Shown: in pieces, positions 1-10,693 of the stretch
Layout of the letters: the number at the start of each line of letters is the position of its first letter
How positions within the stretch are numbered: position 1 is the stretch's first letter
DNA from: Nematostella vectensis
Taxonomy: Eukaryota > Cnidaria > Anthozoa > Actiniaria > Edwardsiidae
Length of the DNA stretch: 64,000 nucleotides
Assembly (NCBI RefSeq): GCF_932526225.1
Contig: NC_064037.1
Location: 11,390,203 to 11,454,202 of the forward strand
Reading direction: 5' to 3'
Position numbers and translations under genes: made by a program
Notes under the pieces: model-generated
The model's input: the letters and a program-made list of their open reading frames with translations, nothing else
Database searches by the model: none
What the model was told of the DNA's origin: nothing

Positions 1-3000
1 GAGCGGGATCTCTTCCGTCTCCCAGCATTCGCATAAGGCGTCGTACTCCATCCCTTTAACACGGTGTCGCACTGATCCTTGTCAACCTGGGACTCTGGTT
101 CCTCCACCATTTTCACATGATTGTTCTCAAGAATGCCAACATCATCTTGACCAACTACGTCAATCTCAATGTCTCTCTCGTCTTCAGAATGACTAAGCCC
201 TTCGTCCGTATCTGTTTTTTCATCATCGTTATCTTCCAACTTAGACCATTCATTATAATACGTCTTGGTATCATTGTCAGAGGCTGCATGGTTTTCTTCG
301 ATCCCCGAGTCGTTTGTACAAGTACTCACAGCACCATTGCACTCACTTGAAACAGACGTTATGCATTTGACGCCCTCTTTGCTTGGACTCGGTGGAGTTT
401 GAGTCGAAACAGACACTGGGCAGCTAGCCGCTGTTGCTGTTGTACAAGTTGATGGAGGTTTAGCATCTCCTATCGGTTTTACCTTGGAAACTTCTAAATT
501 TGGTGGCAGCTTTCTCTCTGCTATTAAGAACTGTTTTAAGGCATCGGCTCGTTCACGCTTAGCACGGTTACTCAACTTTAGCTGGCCATACTCATTCTCA
601 TACTCTCGCTCTTGTTTCTTTAGAATCTGAAAAAGAAAAAAAAACAACTTGTATAAGCTATAGAAAGATGTTCTCTACACTTTCCAACTAACAACCCTTG
701 ATTTCAGACGTTACGCAGCTATTCACTCATTGTGTTAGGGTGTGAGCAAACGACCCTATTACCCTGTTAGGGTAAGTAAATGTAAGAATAGGGTTATTCG
801 TACACAGGTCATTGTAATCCAAAGATCGGTAAGCTTCAAGGCTGACACGGGGATAGAGGTTTTCAATGACCTGCTCACAAACAACGGATATTGAAAAGGC
901 TGTAGGGGCGTAGCCAGGGGGTGGCCTACCCCCCCCCCCCTTTTAGCAGCCAAAAATACAGTTAATGTTTTATACTTTATCTAAAGTACAGGGGAAAATG
1001 CATTCTGGGCCCCCTCCTGTTAAAAATTTTGGCTACACCACCGATGCATCCCAATTCTTGCTTTGCGCTCCACTTTCAAATTAACGGATTACATTTTATG
1101 ATATTTTTAACATAACTTTTTCTACAAAGCGATTAACAGGCTGAGACATCACAACATCCATTTACATGTACACAATTTATTATTTAAAAAAAATACTTAA
1201 AATGTGCCATACGCATCTTTTAATGCATAAAATTACTTGATTTCACTTCTACAAATTTAACAAAACGTAAGGTTTAAAATGGTAAATAATTAGTATATGT
1301 GAAGCAGATACCTGAATTTAAATTACAGTATGTCAGTATTTGTTATTTCGTAAGTTAGCAAACTATCAAAGTGGTTAGTTCTCCTTGTTGGTTGCCTCTC
1401 AGGCATGTATCCAGAGACGGGATTCGAAATGGTTCTGGACCCCACCCTGCTCATGTAACGAGATGGTTCAGACCGGTTGATCCCTTTATTTTTAGTTTAC
1501 ACGGTTAATTTTATGTCTATTTTGATAGAAAAAAAAATTCTAGATGACTCCAGTGACCTATCACCAGAGCTAAGAAAGATGATTAGACTTGTCGTCAGTG
1601 AATTGCTAATCTGGAACCCACCCTACCTTTTTTCTCTGGACACAGCCCTTACAATTTGGAAACGATGACAAAATCATGAAAAAATGTTTAACACTTCTGT
1701 TGCAGCAGTTTTTCAACACTATCGTCAACATCCTACAGGCTTGGCCTAGATATTATGTGCCACACCCCTCCAAACACTTTTCAAAAACTTCTCAGTTATA
1801 TGTATCACTTCCCTATTTTCTGCATGTATCAGACACATAAAAAAAAATAGGCCCCTTTAATTTTGGGGACTTATTGTCCGCTTACCCCCCTGATCATGGG
1901 TGTGTCTAGAGAACAGGGTAGCGAGTGGTACAGAGCAGTCATTCACTGAGGAGGGCCATAAGTTGTTATCAGATATTATGCAACCCTCGTTAAATAAAGT
2001 TTATTGTATTGTATGTATTGACTTCGTAGAACAGTCAAGTTCAAAATAGCATTCTTCCATGCCCAGTTAAGGTACTTGCACAGGCAAAAAATGAGGGTGT
2101 GCAATTAAAAAAAAATCCTACTCAAGTGGTTTTGGATAACCATCTATTCTTCATATATGCTATTTATTTTTCTTTGCATCAAAATATTCTCTCTCTAGAA
2201 GCAAGTTAAAACACGCTGTTTTTTTTGGATGTGAATCATTAATAGCTTTGCACATCTGTCAACACTTAGATAAGGTCATGCTTGTGCAACATCAAAATGT
2301 AAGTTTACTTAGTATTGAAGCGAAAAAAGTCGAATGTGCACCGAGTTATACATTCAATAACTCAAAATTGACAAAAGGAATGTAAAAAAACTTGGAAGGG
2401 TATTGTATTTAATTAATTTTGCACTGAAATTTATTTAGTAACATGCTGTTCAAAAGGTCAAATTAATTAGGGCTCATATATCACGCATTCCTAATTTGAA
2501 TAGGATTGCACACAGAATTTTCCTTCTGGGGAGGGCTAGGAGCTATTTTTGGAGCAAAAGTCAGCAATATTTCAAGGAAAATACACAGGAGTTGATGCCA
2601 GCTTGTAGTTTTGCTGGAGTTTTAGTGGAATTTTGTGCAAAATGCATGCTTATTCAGCAAAATAATTGAACTATGGGGATTCAAACTATATTCTTTGGTG
2701 TATATCTACAGGATAAATAAAGAATTTGAGCCAAAATTGCAGTTACTGCTAAGGGCATTGAGGTAAACAAGTAAAGAGTTTTAAAACCCTGTTTCGTTGA
2801 GAGATTATAATTTTTTTGGCAGATTTACAATATTATCTCCTATACAGAAAGGGTCAAACACATTTTGCTCCAAGAAGAAAAATGGCTTTGCGATAAAACT
2901 TGCCATGTGTGTAGTAGAGCTAATAGGAAAGAAACAAGCGGGAGTTTTTTCCAAAATTCCATAATACAATTGCATGATGTTTTATGATATTTTGAATTTT

Positions 3001-5933
3001 TTTTCTCTATTTTCCCCGCAAAATGTTTAAAAAACTCCTGCTAGATTCTTTGTTTTATCATTGTGATTGAATATTGCTAAAAAAATTCTTTATTATCAAA
3101 AGCGTAGGTAAAAAACGCATATATAGTGAAAAAAGGACACAGGCTATTTAATTCAATTAACACCTTCGGCTGTCAATCTCATCAACCACCCTTTTCCAAA
3201 AAGTAGTAACTGTTCTTTCTATATCTGCAGTCAGTTTTGATCAATTCCATGGCAGTTCAATTTTATAACAAGCCCAAAATACCCAAAAATAGCCGGTGCT
3301 AGTACCTTAAGGCTAGTTGATTTAGAAAAAATCTCTGCAGTCTTTCTTGACTCTAACAGTAGTCTCCTACACTTTCACAAAAATTGCTCAGCCAAAAATA
3401 TGTCCAGCAAATGTCTGTCTGATCTCTGCAATTTTCCATATCTATAACTAAGCATTTTCTCTTTTTACCAGTATTTGACACTAGCTGAGTTTAAATTGGC
3501 ACAGCTTATTAGGCCAGATAATTAATTTGTTTGGATGGGTAGTAATAATTAAACAATGTGCAATTGTTTATTAAATAAAAAATGGACTGACCAAAAACAT
3601 CTAGCTTATTAGCCCAATAATTTATTCGGTTGGATAGGTGTTAACATAAAGTGGGAATATGATAGTAAAGAATTAAACAACATGTTATTGTTTATTTTAT
3701 AAACAAAACTAGGGAATGACCAAAAATATTTGAATCAATTTTTTTCTGTTATACTAACAAAGATTTGTGACATCTATAATAAAAGATATTCTTATAAAAT
3801 TGTGTATGCTAACTAAGTTGATACTAAATGCAAAATGCCTGTACTTAAATCCAGGTAATTTTTCACTACAGTCCCTTCAATATTCCTTGAAGTGTACAGC
3901 TCAATATTTGAGCATCTGAATAATTTCTATGCCCTGAAAGCAACACCCAGCACAAAAAAAGCTTAGTGTAAGTTATATGAAATTACTGTAACCTGAAAGC
4001 AAGTTTACGTGACACATTGCAAACCCTTAGTCTTTACAAATCAGATGATATAAACAAGAGTTGAAGGTTACAGAATGCTGGAGAAGTGCCAAGTTCAGAG
4101 TGACTTATAGAGAACAACCAATAAGAGCAGCCCACAACATCCGATCCAGTCAGGCTATCATACCCAACAACCCCACAGCATTTATATAGCAAATTGTCAA
4201 TTCTAAAACTACCCCCAGAGCGCATACAACTGACAGCATATCCCAAGCAGTTGATAGACAGCTTGTCTTGGTATTTCCCAAGAACCCTGGCTGTGGTGAC
4301 AGAGGAATTTATATATATTGGTCTAATATCTTTATTGGATCAAACTGATTACCAATCTGACCACAAATAACTTTACAAGCCAAAATAAAAACATTTGAAT
4401 TGAGTATTTAGGTCAAGGTGGCATAGGCAAATACAGAGATTCTGTAACCGAAATGTCATCAGTTCGACTGTAGCACTGTAAGCTACTCACCCCAGACAAG
4501 TCATATAATAGCACACTTTTAGGAAAAACAAATTAAGTATCAGTTTCACTTTAGCTAATTTAATCACAAGATAATTATGAACCATGAAGGAGGTTTAGCA
4601 CAACACACAAATGGGACAATTAATAAACAAATGCTAAACTTAAACAGCATGATTTGTAAGTATGTGGACAATTGCAGCATGATTTGGAAGTATGTGGACA
4701 ATTGACTGAATTTGATTGGTTGGCAAAATTATCACCCCATAACAACAGTTCCCATACAAAAAGAATCCAAACGCTAGAGAATTGCACAGGCTACAAAAAT
4801 ATTTTACAGACACTAGAGGCAACGTATCAATTGACTTGTAATTTGAAAGTTAATTTATAATAGACATTAACCATAATCGAAGCGGTAATGACTTTGAACA
4901 ATAAAATTTGTACAGTCAATGTTTCCGTGATGTTATCTATATCTATTTTATCCCAATCGAATATGAGTAAAAATAAGAGGTTTTTTTATTCCAATAATTA
5001 AAAAGAAGTTCTAAATATGATGATTTATATAGAATCTTGGTAAAACTTTTAACAAAGGATTTTTTTTACAAGCCTGAACTTGTCCCTCCAAATTCCCGAT
5101 TAAAATGCAAATGCGAGTACACATCACTAAAAATAATAAAACATAAAAAAAATATTACCTGAATGTGCTTTAAAGCACTTCTAAGTATGTTCAGATTGGA
5201 AGTTTTCTTGTCTTCTAAAGTTGGCACTTCTCGTTTGAGAACGTCGAAACACTCTTTCAGATGCGCTCGCCTACAAACAACACGGGACAGTGAAATAAGA
5301 TCCGAACTACAGTGGCGTGAACTCTCCAGGGGCGAAGTGTCAAGCACGAAAACTTAAAATTTACCAATGAGAAAATATCCTAAAGCTTCGGTATAGTTAC
5401 TGCACTTGCTATTGTTTATATGGATTTTAGGAATATGTTAAAAATATTCTGCAATAACTATGGATTTATTTTATAGGGCAATCACTCCAAATCAGCGGCG
5501 AAATACACACAAAGCTTCGCAAATCGAGAAATATATCGACCAGGTGAATCGTGGTTTTAATGTAAGAATAATATCCTATAAACTAATCGGTTCTTACCGA
5601 TTCTTTTCCAGCTTATTGTGTGTTTCTCTTGTACCAGCACTAAAGAATACAAGTGATCCAAGGTCAGATTATACGACAAAGGAATTGCAAAGCGCGCCAT
5701 CATAAGACTTGATCAAGACGACCTAAGACAAACAAACGAGTGTCTTCCTACCCGCCAGGTCTTCGGCGACGATCGAGGGCGTCAGACTCCGAGACAACTC
5801 TTCTCCTGTCTATATTAAAGACTACTGCATGTTGTCCTGTAGGTAGAATTACAAACTGGTGATTAAATAAGACGAGATTCCGAGGAATAGAGCGAGTTCT
5901 GGGTCCAAAACAACCATCTGGCGATTTGCACAT
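1..5933 (-). CDS. MNT: MNT-like bHLH-leucine-zipper repressor, partial (C-terminus off the left edge)
   Basis: Four exons are in phase on the minus strand: 5933-5752, 5639-5598, 5270-5159 and 626 to beyond base 1. Exon 2 supplies the basic region (THNKLEKNR). Exon 3 supplies helix-loop-helix sequence (RRAHLKECFDVLK, then DKKTSNLNILRSALKHIQ). Exon 4 opens with a heptad-like zipper (ILKKQEREYENEYGQL) and continues into an acidic, Ser/Thr-rich tail. Seen: the RRAHLKECF and DKKTSNL signatures and clean GT/AG sites with consistent phase. Known: MNT/MXD proteins dimerise with MAX at E-boxes and recruit SIN3 to repress MYC targets in the nucleus. The GGAGTRETHNKLEKNRR run fits MNT better than MXD. 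The start at 5933 is in phase, but I do not see the N-terminal SIN3-interaction helix, so an upstream exon may be missing. A short open ATG exon candidate lies at 6409-6392. Confidence 0.85.
627..5158 (-). other. Large intron of the MNT-like gene
   Basis: This is AT-rich intron sequence of about 4.5 kb between the bHLH exon and the zipper exon. I see no coding exon in it. At 900-1040 there is a short G/C-run interspersed repeat ending in 'ttggctacaccaccgatgc'. Other content is A/T homopolymers and one local direct repeat at about 4650-4705, where 'gcatgatttg(t/g)aagtatgtgga' occurs twice about 32 bp apart. Confidence 0.7.
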
Positions 5934-6752
5934 GGCTAACTATTCCTACCACGTGTACTTGAATTTTCCCTCGGAGATCGCTCAGAAGAGAGCTCTAAAA
6001 ACTCTGCAGCCTTCAGCAGTGTGTTTAAACTCATGACAATACTTTACGGCGGTCCGATTGAACCACGGGACTCGCAGAGCGTCGGTTTCTTATGTAGTGT
6101 TTTGCCCTTCTAGCAGGCCATGTGCAATTTTCCGCGCAATAACAACAAGGCAGCGGACAAAGATCTCTGCGTGTCGGAACGTCGTTTGATTGACAATAGT
6201 CCCTCGCTCTAAGCCAATCACGGGAAAGGATTCTGCCTCAACGTCAAAACCCTAAAACCACGTGGCTAGCCATGTGGCTCAACCTCGTTCTGATGTTTAT
6301 AACTGGGAGGGGCAATTGAAAAAGGTCTTCGACCTCGAACCAAAACAATCGCTATATCGCAAGAAAATCTTCGGAAGATTGTATTTCCTACCTGTAAAGT
6401 TGAACTCATGTGTCAGCCCTAAAGAGGTTCTAAATATTTAGGCTATGACAGGAGAACATATACAAAATGAGGCGACTAAATCGGAAAACTTGAATACAGA
6501 TTAACAACATAATAACATGGAAGACCATCTATAAACAAACGCAACAAGGATCGGACGACACAGGGAATGCTCTCGTACGTGTTTGATATCTCGAGAGGGG
6601 CCAAAGCAACAAATCAAAGAAGGACAACGAAACAGCGGACTATGTTACCATCCGAACTTCTGTCTGACCTTGCTATGTAGCCTGGCCTTCAGCTTATTTA
6701 TCCCAAGGTTAAGTGAGTGGTTTTATGCAAGCGTTAGGGTAAAATAAATACA

Positions 6753-6920
6753 ATGGCTGCTGAAAGTAAGTCTGTTGATTTTTCTGACGGGTGCTTAGTC
6801 AAGCTAGCCCAAGCTCGAGGCCCTGTAACCAAGGTAACAAAAAGAAGTGGAGTCGTGAAAGCTGGGAAGGAGGTCGAAGCCTCGCATAGCAATCTTCGCT
6901 TTACTCTGGGAGAGAAGTGA
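6753..6920 (+). CDS. Candidate short ORF or first exon next to the MNT promoter
   Basis: An ATG-initiated frame of 55 codons (MAAESKSVDFSDG... to ...TLGEK) lies about 0.8 kb upstream of the MNT start, on the opposite strand. It contains a possible splice donor (AAG/GTAACA) after about 27 codons. No family is recognised. The virus-like element begins 56 bp after its stop, so if this is a real first exon, the rest of the gene may have been displaced by that insertion. The frame could also be chance. Confidence 0.25.
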   Translation: MAAESKSVDFSDGCLVKLAQARGPVTKVTKRSGVVKAGKEVEASHSNLRFTLGEK

Positions 6921-6926
6921 ATACGC

Positions 6927-6948
6927 GGGGGGGGGGGGGGGGGGGGGG
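6927..6948. repeat. Poly-G run beside the element's left end
   Basis: An uninterrupted G run of about 22 bases lies in the left flank, about 28 bp outside the element. A matching C run (about 19799-19816) sits inside the right terminal repeat. There it replaces about 150 bp that is present only in the left repeat. Confidence 0.9.
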
Positions 6949-6964
6949 TATTCCCATGTAGACC

Positions 6965-6976
6965 TGATAGGGATGT
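6965..6976 (+). repeat. Flanking direct repeat, left copy
   Basis: TGATAGGGATGT directly abuts the outermost base of the left inverted repeat. The identical 12-mer abuts the right end (20063-20074). If a CC shared with the element edge is counted, the match is 14 bp. Confidence 0.75.
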
Positions 6977-7397
6977 GGACTTTAAAAGCACACTAGCATA
7001 CACACATTGGCACCAGTCGGGCCAAGACGGGACTCTAGCACAGTCTATTACCCGTGCAGTTCGTCAACCATGGACAGCTGTTTCGTCCTTATTAGGACTC
7101 GTCAGCATGGCATAGCCGGTTTGCCTCAGTTAAACTTCATCGGCAAAAAAACTGCAGGGCGACTTCGACTCGAACGAAGTGCTTGAAACCACAGCTTAGA
7201 TCCATGTGGGATCTAGAGCTGCGACCGGACTAGCGTGATGCCAATTGTGCGGATCACGCATGCGACCTTTGCTAGTCTAAAACTCCGTCGGATAGCCAAA
7301 CTATCCTTGCGAGTATGTATACATAAATGTGGACTTGGTGCCAATGTGTGTATGCTTTTTGACAAATGGGGACTTTCATAGACACGGAAACGCCCCT

Positions 7398-7560
7398 CCG
7401 GGCCTCCCAGCCTCATTTTAGGCTTGGGGGGTGCGCTGGGCCCCTCCGACCCTTCCAATCCCATTTTAGGCTTGGGAGGTGCGCTAGGCCCCGCCGACCC
7501 CCCCAGCCCCATTCCAGGCTTGGGAGGCGCGGCGCGCCCCTCCGAGCCCCCCAGCCCCGT
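7398..7560 (+). repeat. GC-rich tandem units in the left terminal repeat
   Basis: There are three to four units of about 48 bp, each containing CCCATTTTAGGCTTGGGAGG followed by GCGCTGGGCCCCTCCGACCC. The same array occurs inverted in the right repeat (about 19612-19768). The short Gly/Pro-rich reading frames here are by-products of the array. Confidence 0.85.
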
Positions 7561-7780
7561 CTCATGCAGATGAGGCCCCGCGTAGATTAATAATTGCTAA
7601 TTATCAATCTAGGTCGGGACCACTTCGCGTAGATAAATAATTGGCAATTACTAATCTACGTCAGGACCACTTCGCGTAGATAAATAATTAGCAATGGTTA
7701 GCAATCATTAATCCGGCGGAACTGGGGCCTTTCATAGAAACGGGTGGGAACCTTGAATTTAGACCCCCGTCTGTCCTGTA

Positions 7781-7781
<1 letters not shown>

Positions 7782-7848
<67 letters not shown>
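7782..7848. repeat. (TA)n microsatellite at the inner edge of the left repeat
   Basis: About 67 bp of pure TA dinucleotides lie between GTCCTGTAG and GCACATGTGC. The right-hand partner (19356-19415) has a shorter, interrupted version, so the two arms have diverged by repeat-length change. Confidence 0.95.
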
Positions 7849-7853
<5 letters not shown>

Positions 7854-7953
7854 TGTGCAAAGCGTTGGGTTGGGCCGCCACCCTACGGAGCGCGGAATGA
7901 CCGTTTTTCGGCCGTAAATTCAAAGCCGCTGGCGTGGCGTTTAAACCTGAGCT

Positions 7954-8631
7954 TTACTCGAACACCTCGCTCCCGAACTCCTCGCGAATTTCTCGCAGCC
8001 TCTTTTTCATCTTTTCGCGTGTTTCCAGGGAGGGCCCTTTCTTGCTTTTTTTCTCACGCGATGCAAGGCGGTATCGAGCTCTGATAGCGGCCTTGAGCGC
8101 GTAGTATCTCTCTTGTTCCTGAAGTATTAGCCGAAACTCTTCGTCTGAGATATGCCCGTCCTGCAGAGCCTTAGAGACCAGCTCGCTGATCGAGTTTTTC
8201 TTACTCTCCGCTAAAACCATCGTGTCTTCGTGTTTACTCACCTTGCTCGTAAGACCCCTAGAGACTACCCCTGCGCCCACGACACCGACCAGCCCAGCGA
8301 CCCCTGCCAGCGGACCGCCGATCAGAACCCCTATCCCACTCAAAGAGACCCCCACCCCGGCGCTGGAAAGCGCCCCTGCAGCGATGCCGGATGTCACAGA
8401 CACAGCATGGGTAACGGCAAAGGCGCGCTTATACTTCTTCCGCACCTGTCGATGATGCGTTATCTCGTTGTCTAGAACCGCCTGAGTGTCACATATTTTC
8501 TGGAGTCGGAAGCTTTGCACGTCGCTGCCGATGCTTGCCGGAACGGCAGGCGTCATGTGCGTACCCTTCGGGGGGCAAACACTGGGAAGCGAGGGGTATA
8601 TGGCACTACTGCTAACGTCGCTGTTTGCCAT
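7954..8631 (-). CDS. Element protein with a Gly-rich membrane segment and charged C-terminal tail, intact
   Basis: This 225-aa frame is open from ATG to stop, the longest unbroken gene in the element. Residues ~1-45 are Ser/Pro-rich. Residues ~80-127 are a long Gly/Ala/Val hydrophobic stretch (VTSGIAAGALSS through GLVGVVGAGVVS) consistent with one or two membrane passes. Residues ~130-225 are Lys/Glu/Arg-rich and probably helical, including a DGHISDEEF segment. I recall related uncharacterised proteins in similar cnidarian elements, so a conserved virion or membrane role is plausible but unproven. It runs in the same direction as the penton-like gene, whose stop is 16 bp upstream of this ATG. 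Confidence 0.75.
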   Translation of the reverse strand: MANSDVSSSAIYPSLPSVCPPKGTHMTPAVPASIGSDVQSFRLQKICDTQAVLDNEITHHRQVRKKYKRAFAVTHAVSVTSGIAAGALSSAGVGVSLSGIGVLIGGPLAGVAGLVGVVGAGVVSRGLTSKVSKHEDTMVLAESKKNSISELVSKALQDGHISDEEFRLILQEQERYYALKAAIRARYRLASREKKSKKGPSLETREKMKKRLREIREEFGSEVFE

Positions 8632-8647
8632 GCTTGTTATGTCGGAC

Positions 8648-9324
8648 CTAGGTTAGCTCTAATAGAAGGCGAACAGGCTTGCCCTTAAAGTCCACCCGTC
8701 TACCGCGGTCATCCCTGATCCATATTTGGATACTCGAGACAAACTCAGAGGAAGATGCTGCTGCACAAACGGGGATGTCGGGTCCATAGACGACTTTCTT
8801 GTGCGGCCTCCCGCGGGTTTCTAGGCAAGCGAGAACGTTTGAAGGCTCGCCTAAGGAGAGGCATTGCGTGCGGTCTACGATATCGCAGCAGATGTAGAGG
8901 GCCTCTATTTTCGGCAAAGTAACCTAAAGTGGGGGCCCCCCAAGGGAAGTGCGAGGCCCCGCTCCCCCAACTGATCGTCTTTAGCCTCTAGGCCAAATAG
9001 TGCGCAAAGTTCGGCATTCAGGAACGCAACGCCATTGGACATGAGCGCGATCTTCCCGGTGAGGGGATCCAGCTTCGCGGTCAGAATCTTGCTTTCAGCG
9101 CGGTTGATCGTTTCCACGATGGACTCGGCCGTGTGGTGCCCGGCTGGCAGAGTAGCGATGGGCGGGAGGGCAACTATAGTCGTTATCTGATGTTCCCGCT
9201 CGAGATTATACCAGCTGTTAAACAGCGAACACTGCCGGAGCGCCACGCAGCGTGGGCGCCTTATCGGCCGCTTGAAGAAGAGCGTCTGTTCGCCTTTGGT
9301 GAGCACAATATGTAGGACCACCAT
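8648..9324 (-). pseudogene. Penton-like minor capsid protein candidate, frameshifted
   Basis: Two overlapping frames cover one protein. The upstream frame starts at ATG 9324 and stops near 8905. The downstream frame carries the rest to 8648 but has no ATG at its start (only TTG) and a stop just before it. The reading frame changes by -1 near 8905-8925. The upstream half includes CSLFNSWYNL and LPAGHHTAESIVETIN. The downstream half includes CCDIVDRTQ, GRPHKKVVYG and a beta-rich end (IQIWIRDDRGRRVDFKGKPV). That modular beta pattern and the position beside the capsid cassette suggest a single-jelly-roll penton/vertex protein, by inference only. Its start lies 42 bp from the divergent minor virion gene at 9367, so the two share a very short promoter region. 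Confidence 0.6.
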
Positions 9325-9366
9325 TGTGTTGAACACAGCCCGCCTTCGTGTTTAATAGGGCTGAGC
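9325..9366. promoter_or_regulatory. 42-bp divergent intergenic region
   Basis: This gap separates the ATG codons of the leftward penton-like gene and the rightward minor virion gene. Both promoters must lie here or within the coding sequences. No TATA box is evident, unlike the TA-rich leaders elsewhere in the element. Confidence 0.5.
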
Positions 9367-10690
9367 ATGGATTGGGAAGGCTCGCGGATGCTGAACGAGG
9401 GGGCGATTCCCCGAAGGGAGGTGGAAGAGACGAAGAAGGCGGCAACTGCGGCGGGAGCCTCTATAGCCGAACATATCAAACACGCTATAGCCGAACAAGT
9501 CAAACGCGCAATACCCGGTTTCCCTAGGCCTCTGACCCTCGGGCAAAAGCTCCTCTACGCCGTGCCCGCGACCGCCGTGGAGAGCACGGCCTCGGACATC
9601 ACCCCACTACTCACGCAGCTAGAGATACACGTGGCTGAGAACAAACCATTCACGACTAGGGTCCGAGACATATTCAAAGAGACAGTAGTCACGCACAAGT
9701 CCGCCAAGGAGTCTCGCCGGTGGCTATCGGAGCCTTCCTATGTGTACTGGCCACAGCAACTCAACTTTGCGGTCTGGTGCGCAACCGCCGGATGCGGGGT
9801 GTCCCTAACCGACCCCGCTTTCGCCAAGCTCCCCTCTGTCATCAGGGGATTTCTAAGGTTTCACGTCTACTTCACCACGCGGAGGATACTCTTCGAGCTC
9901 GGCGTCCCCCTGCCTGGCGACAGCCCGTTCACGCAAAAAAGTAACCCCTACAAGAAGGCCGCTTTCGAGCGTCTATGTATAGAATTCGGTTTGCCGTGTA
10001 AGCCGGACTTCCGATGGAAAGGCGGGCGGAACCACGGGCTAGGCGATGTGTTTGTGTTCTACCCGGGGGAGGGGTATCGCAACGTGCACGTGATCAGTGG
10101 CTACGACACGGCGGCGGACGAGTACCCGAGCCACCTCAATCTGTTTAGCGACGAAGGTGGGACGTACAATAGTGGGAAGCAGGTGGGTCGAGGCGTTCGT
10201 CTACACAGTGCTTGGCGCGCAGGTAAACGTCCGTTCCTCTATCGCGGGGGCCGGTGGGCCGGCCATGGAGGCGCAGGCGGAATTCACGAAGCTGCTTGAA
10301 GACGCGATCATAGAAAACGACATCGCTCAAAGCGTGCAAAGGTACCAGTTAGCCGTGCAGGAGGCCAAGGTGAGACTGAGTCTTGCGGTCGCACCAGGAG
10401 TGTGGCTGATGCCGAGCGATCTGGTGATAAACACGCAAAGCGTCGTGGGCTACAACAATAAACTGCAGAAAGCCACAGACTCCATGACGCTCGGCGCAAA
10501 CGCGATCAACACCGAGACAAAGCCAGTCGGTGCTCATAACATGGCCGGTGGGCATCCTAGGGTGCAACACGTGACTGATCCGAGGATCGACCGCGTGCCG
10601 TTCCGGCGGCGAAGCAAGGCTTTAGCACCTGCGAAAGCGCACGCAGAGGGCGCGGCGCCTGCCCACTCTCCACGTATGCATGCTGCGCAT
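9367..10690 (+). pseudogene. Minor virion protein candidate, frameshifted
   Basis: The first frame starts at ATG 9367 and is homologous in style to structural proteins of these elements (YWPQQLNFAVWCATAGCG; GFLRFHVYFTTRRILFELG; FGLPCKPDFRW). Near 10175-10195 coding character moves to another frame that continues EAFVYTVLGAQVNVRSS, YQLAVQEAKVRLSLAV, GVWLMPSDLVINT and VGYNNKL to about 10550. The tail beyond is Arg/Ala-rich and ill-defined. The amphipathic N-terminal helix (residues 15-50) is Ala/Lys-rich. Function is unknown. Its place just upstream of the capsid candidate suggests an internal or assembly protein. One clear frame change is seen. Confidence 0.55.
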
Positions 10691-10693
10691 AGC

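Larger units (their letters stand above)
6977..7856 (+). repeat. Left terminal inverted repeat
   Basis: It is reverse-complementary, with few mismatches, to 19356-20062. From outside inward it holds: a unique ~230-bp block; ~150 bp present only on this side (7204-7360); GC-rich tandem units; three AT-rich palindromic units of about 47 bp built on GTAGATTAATAATTG; a CTTTCATAGA(A)ACG block; and a (TA)n run ending ATGCACATGTG. Confidence 0.9.

Noticed and set aside
7213-7590. Gly/Pro-rich frames in the terminal repeats
   Set aside because: Products of the ~48-bp tandem array, found in inverted form at both ends. Not conserved as proteins.
8905-8930. Programmed -1 frameshift at GGGGGGC
   Set aside because: Slippage there would reach a TAG before the second half of the gene. 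An indel explains it better.
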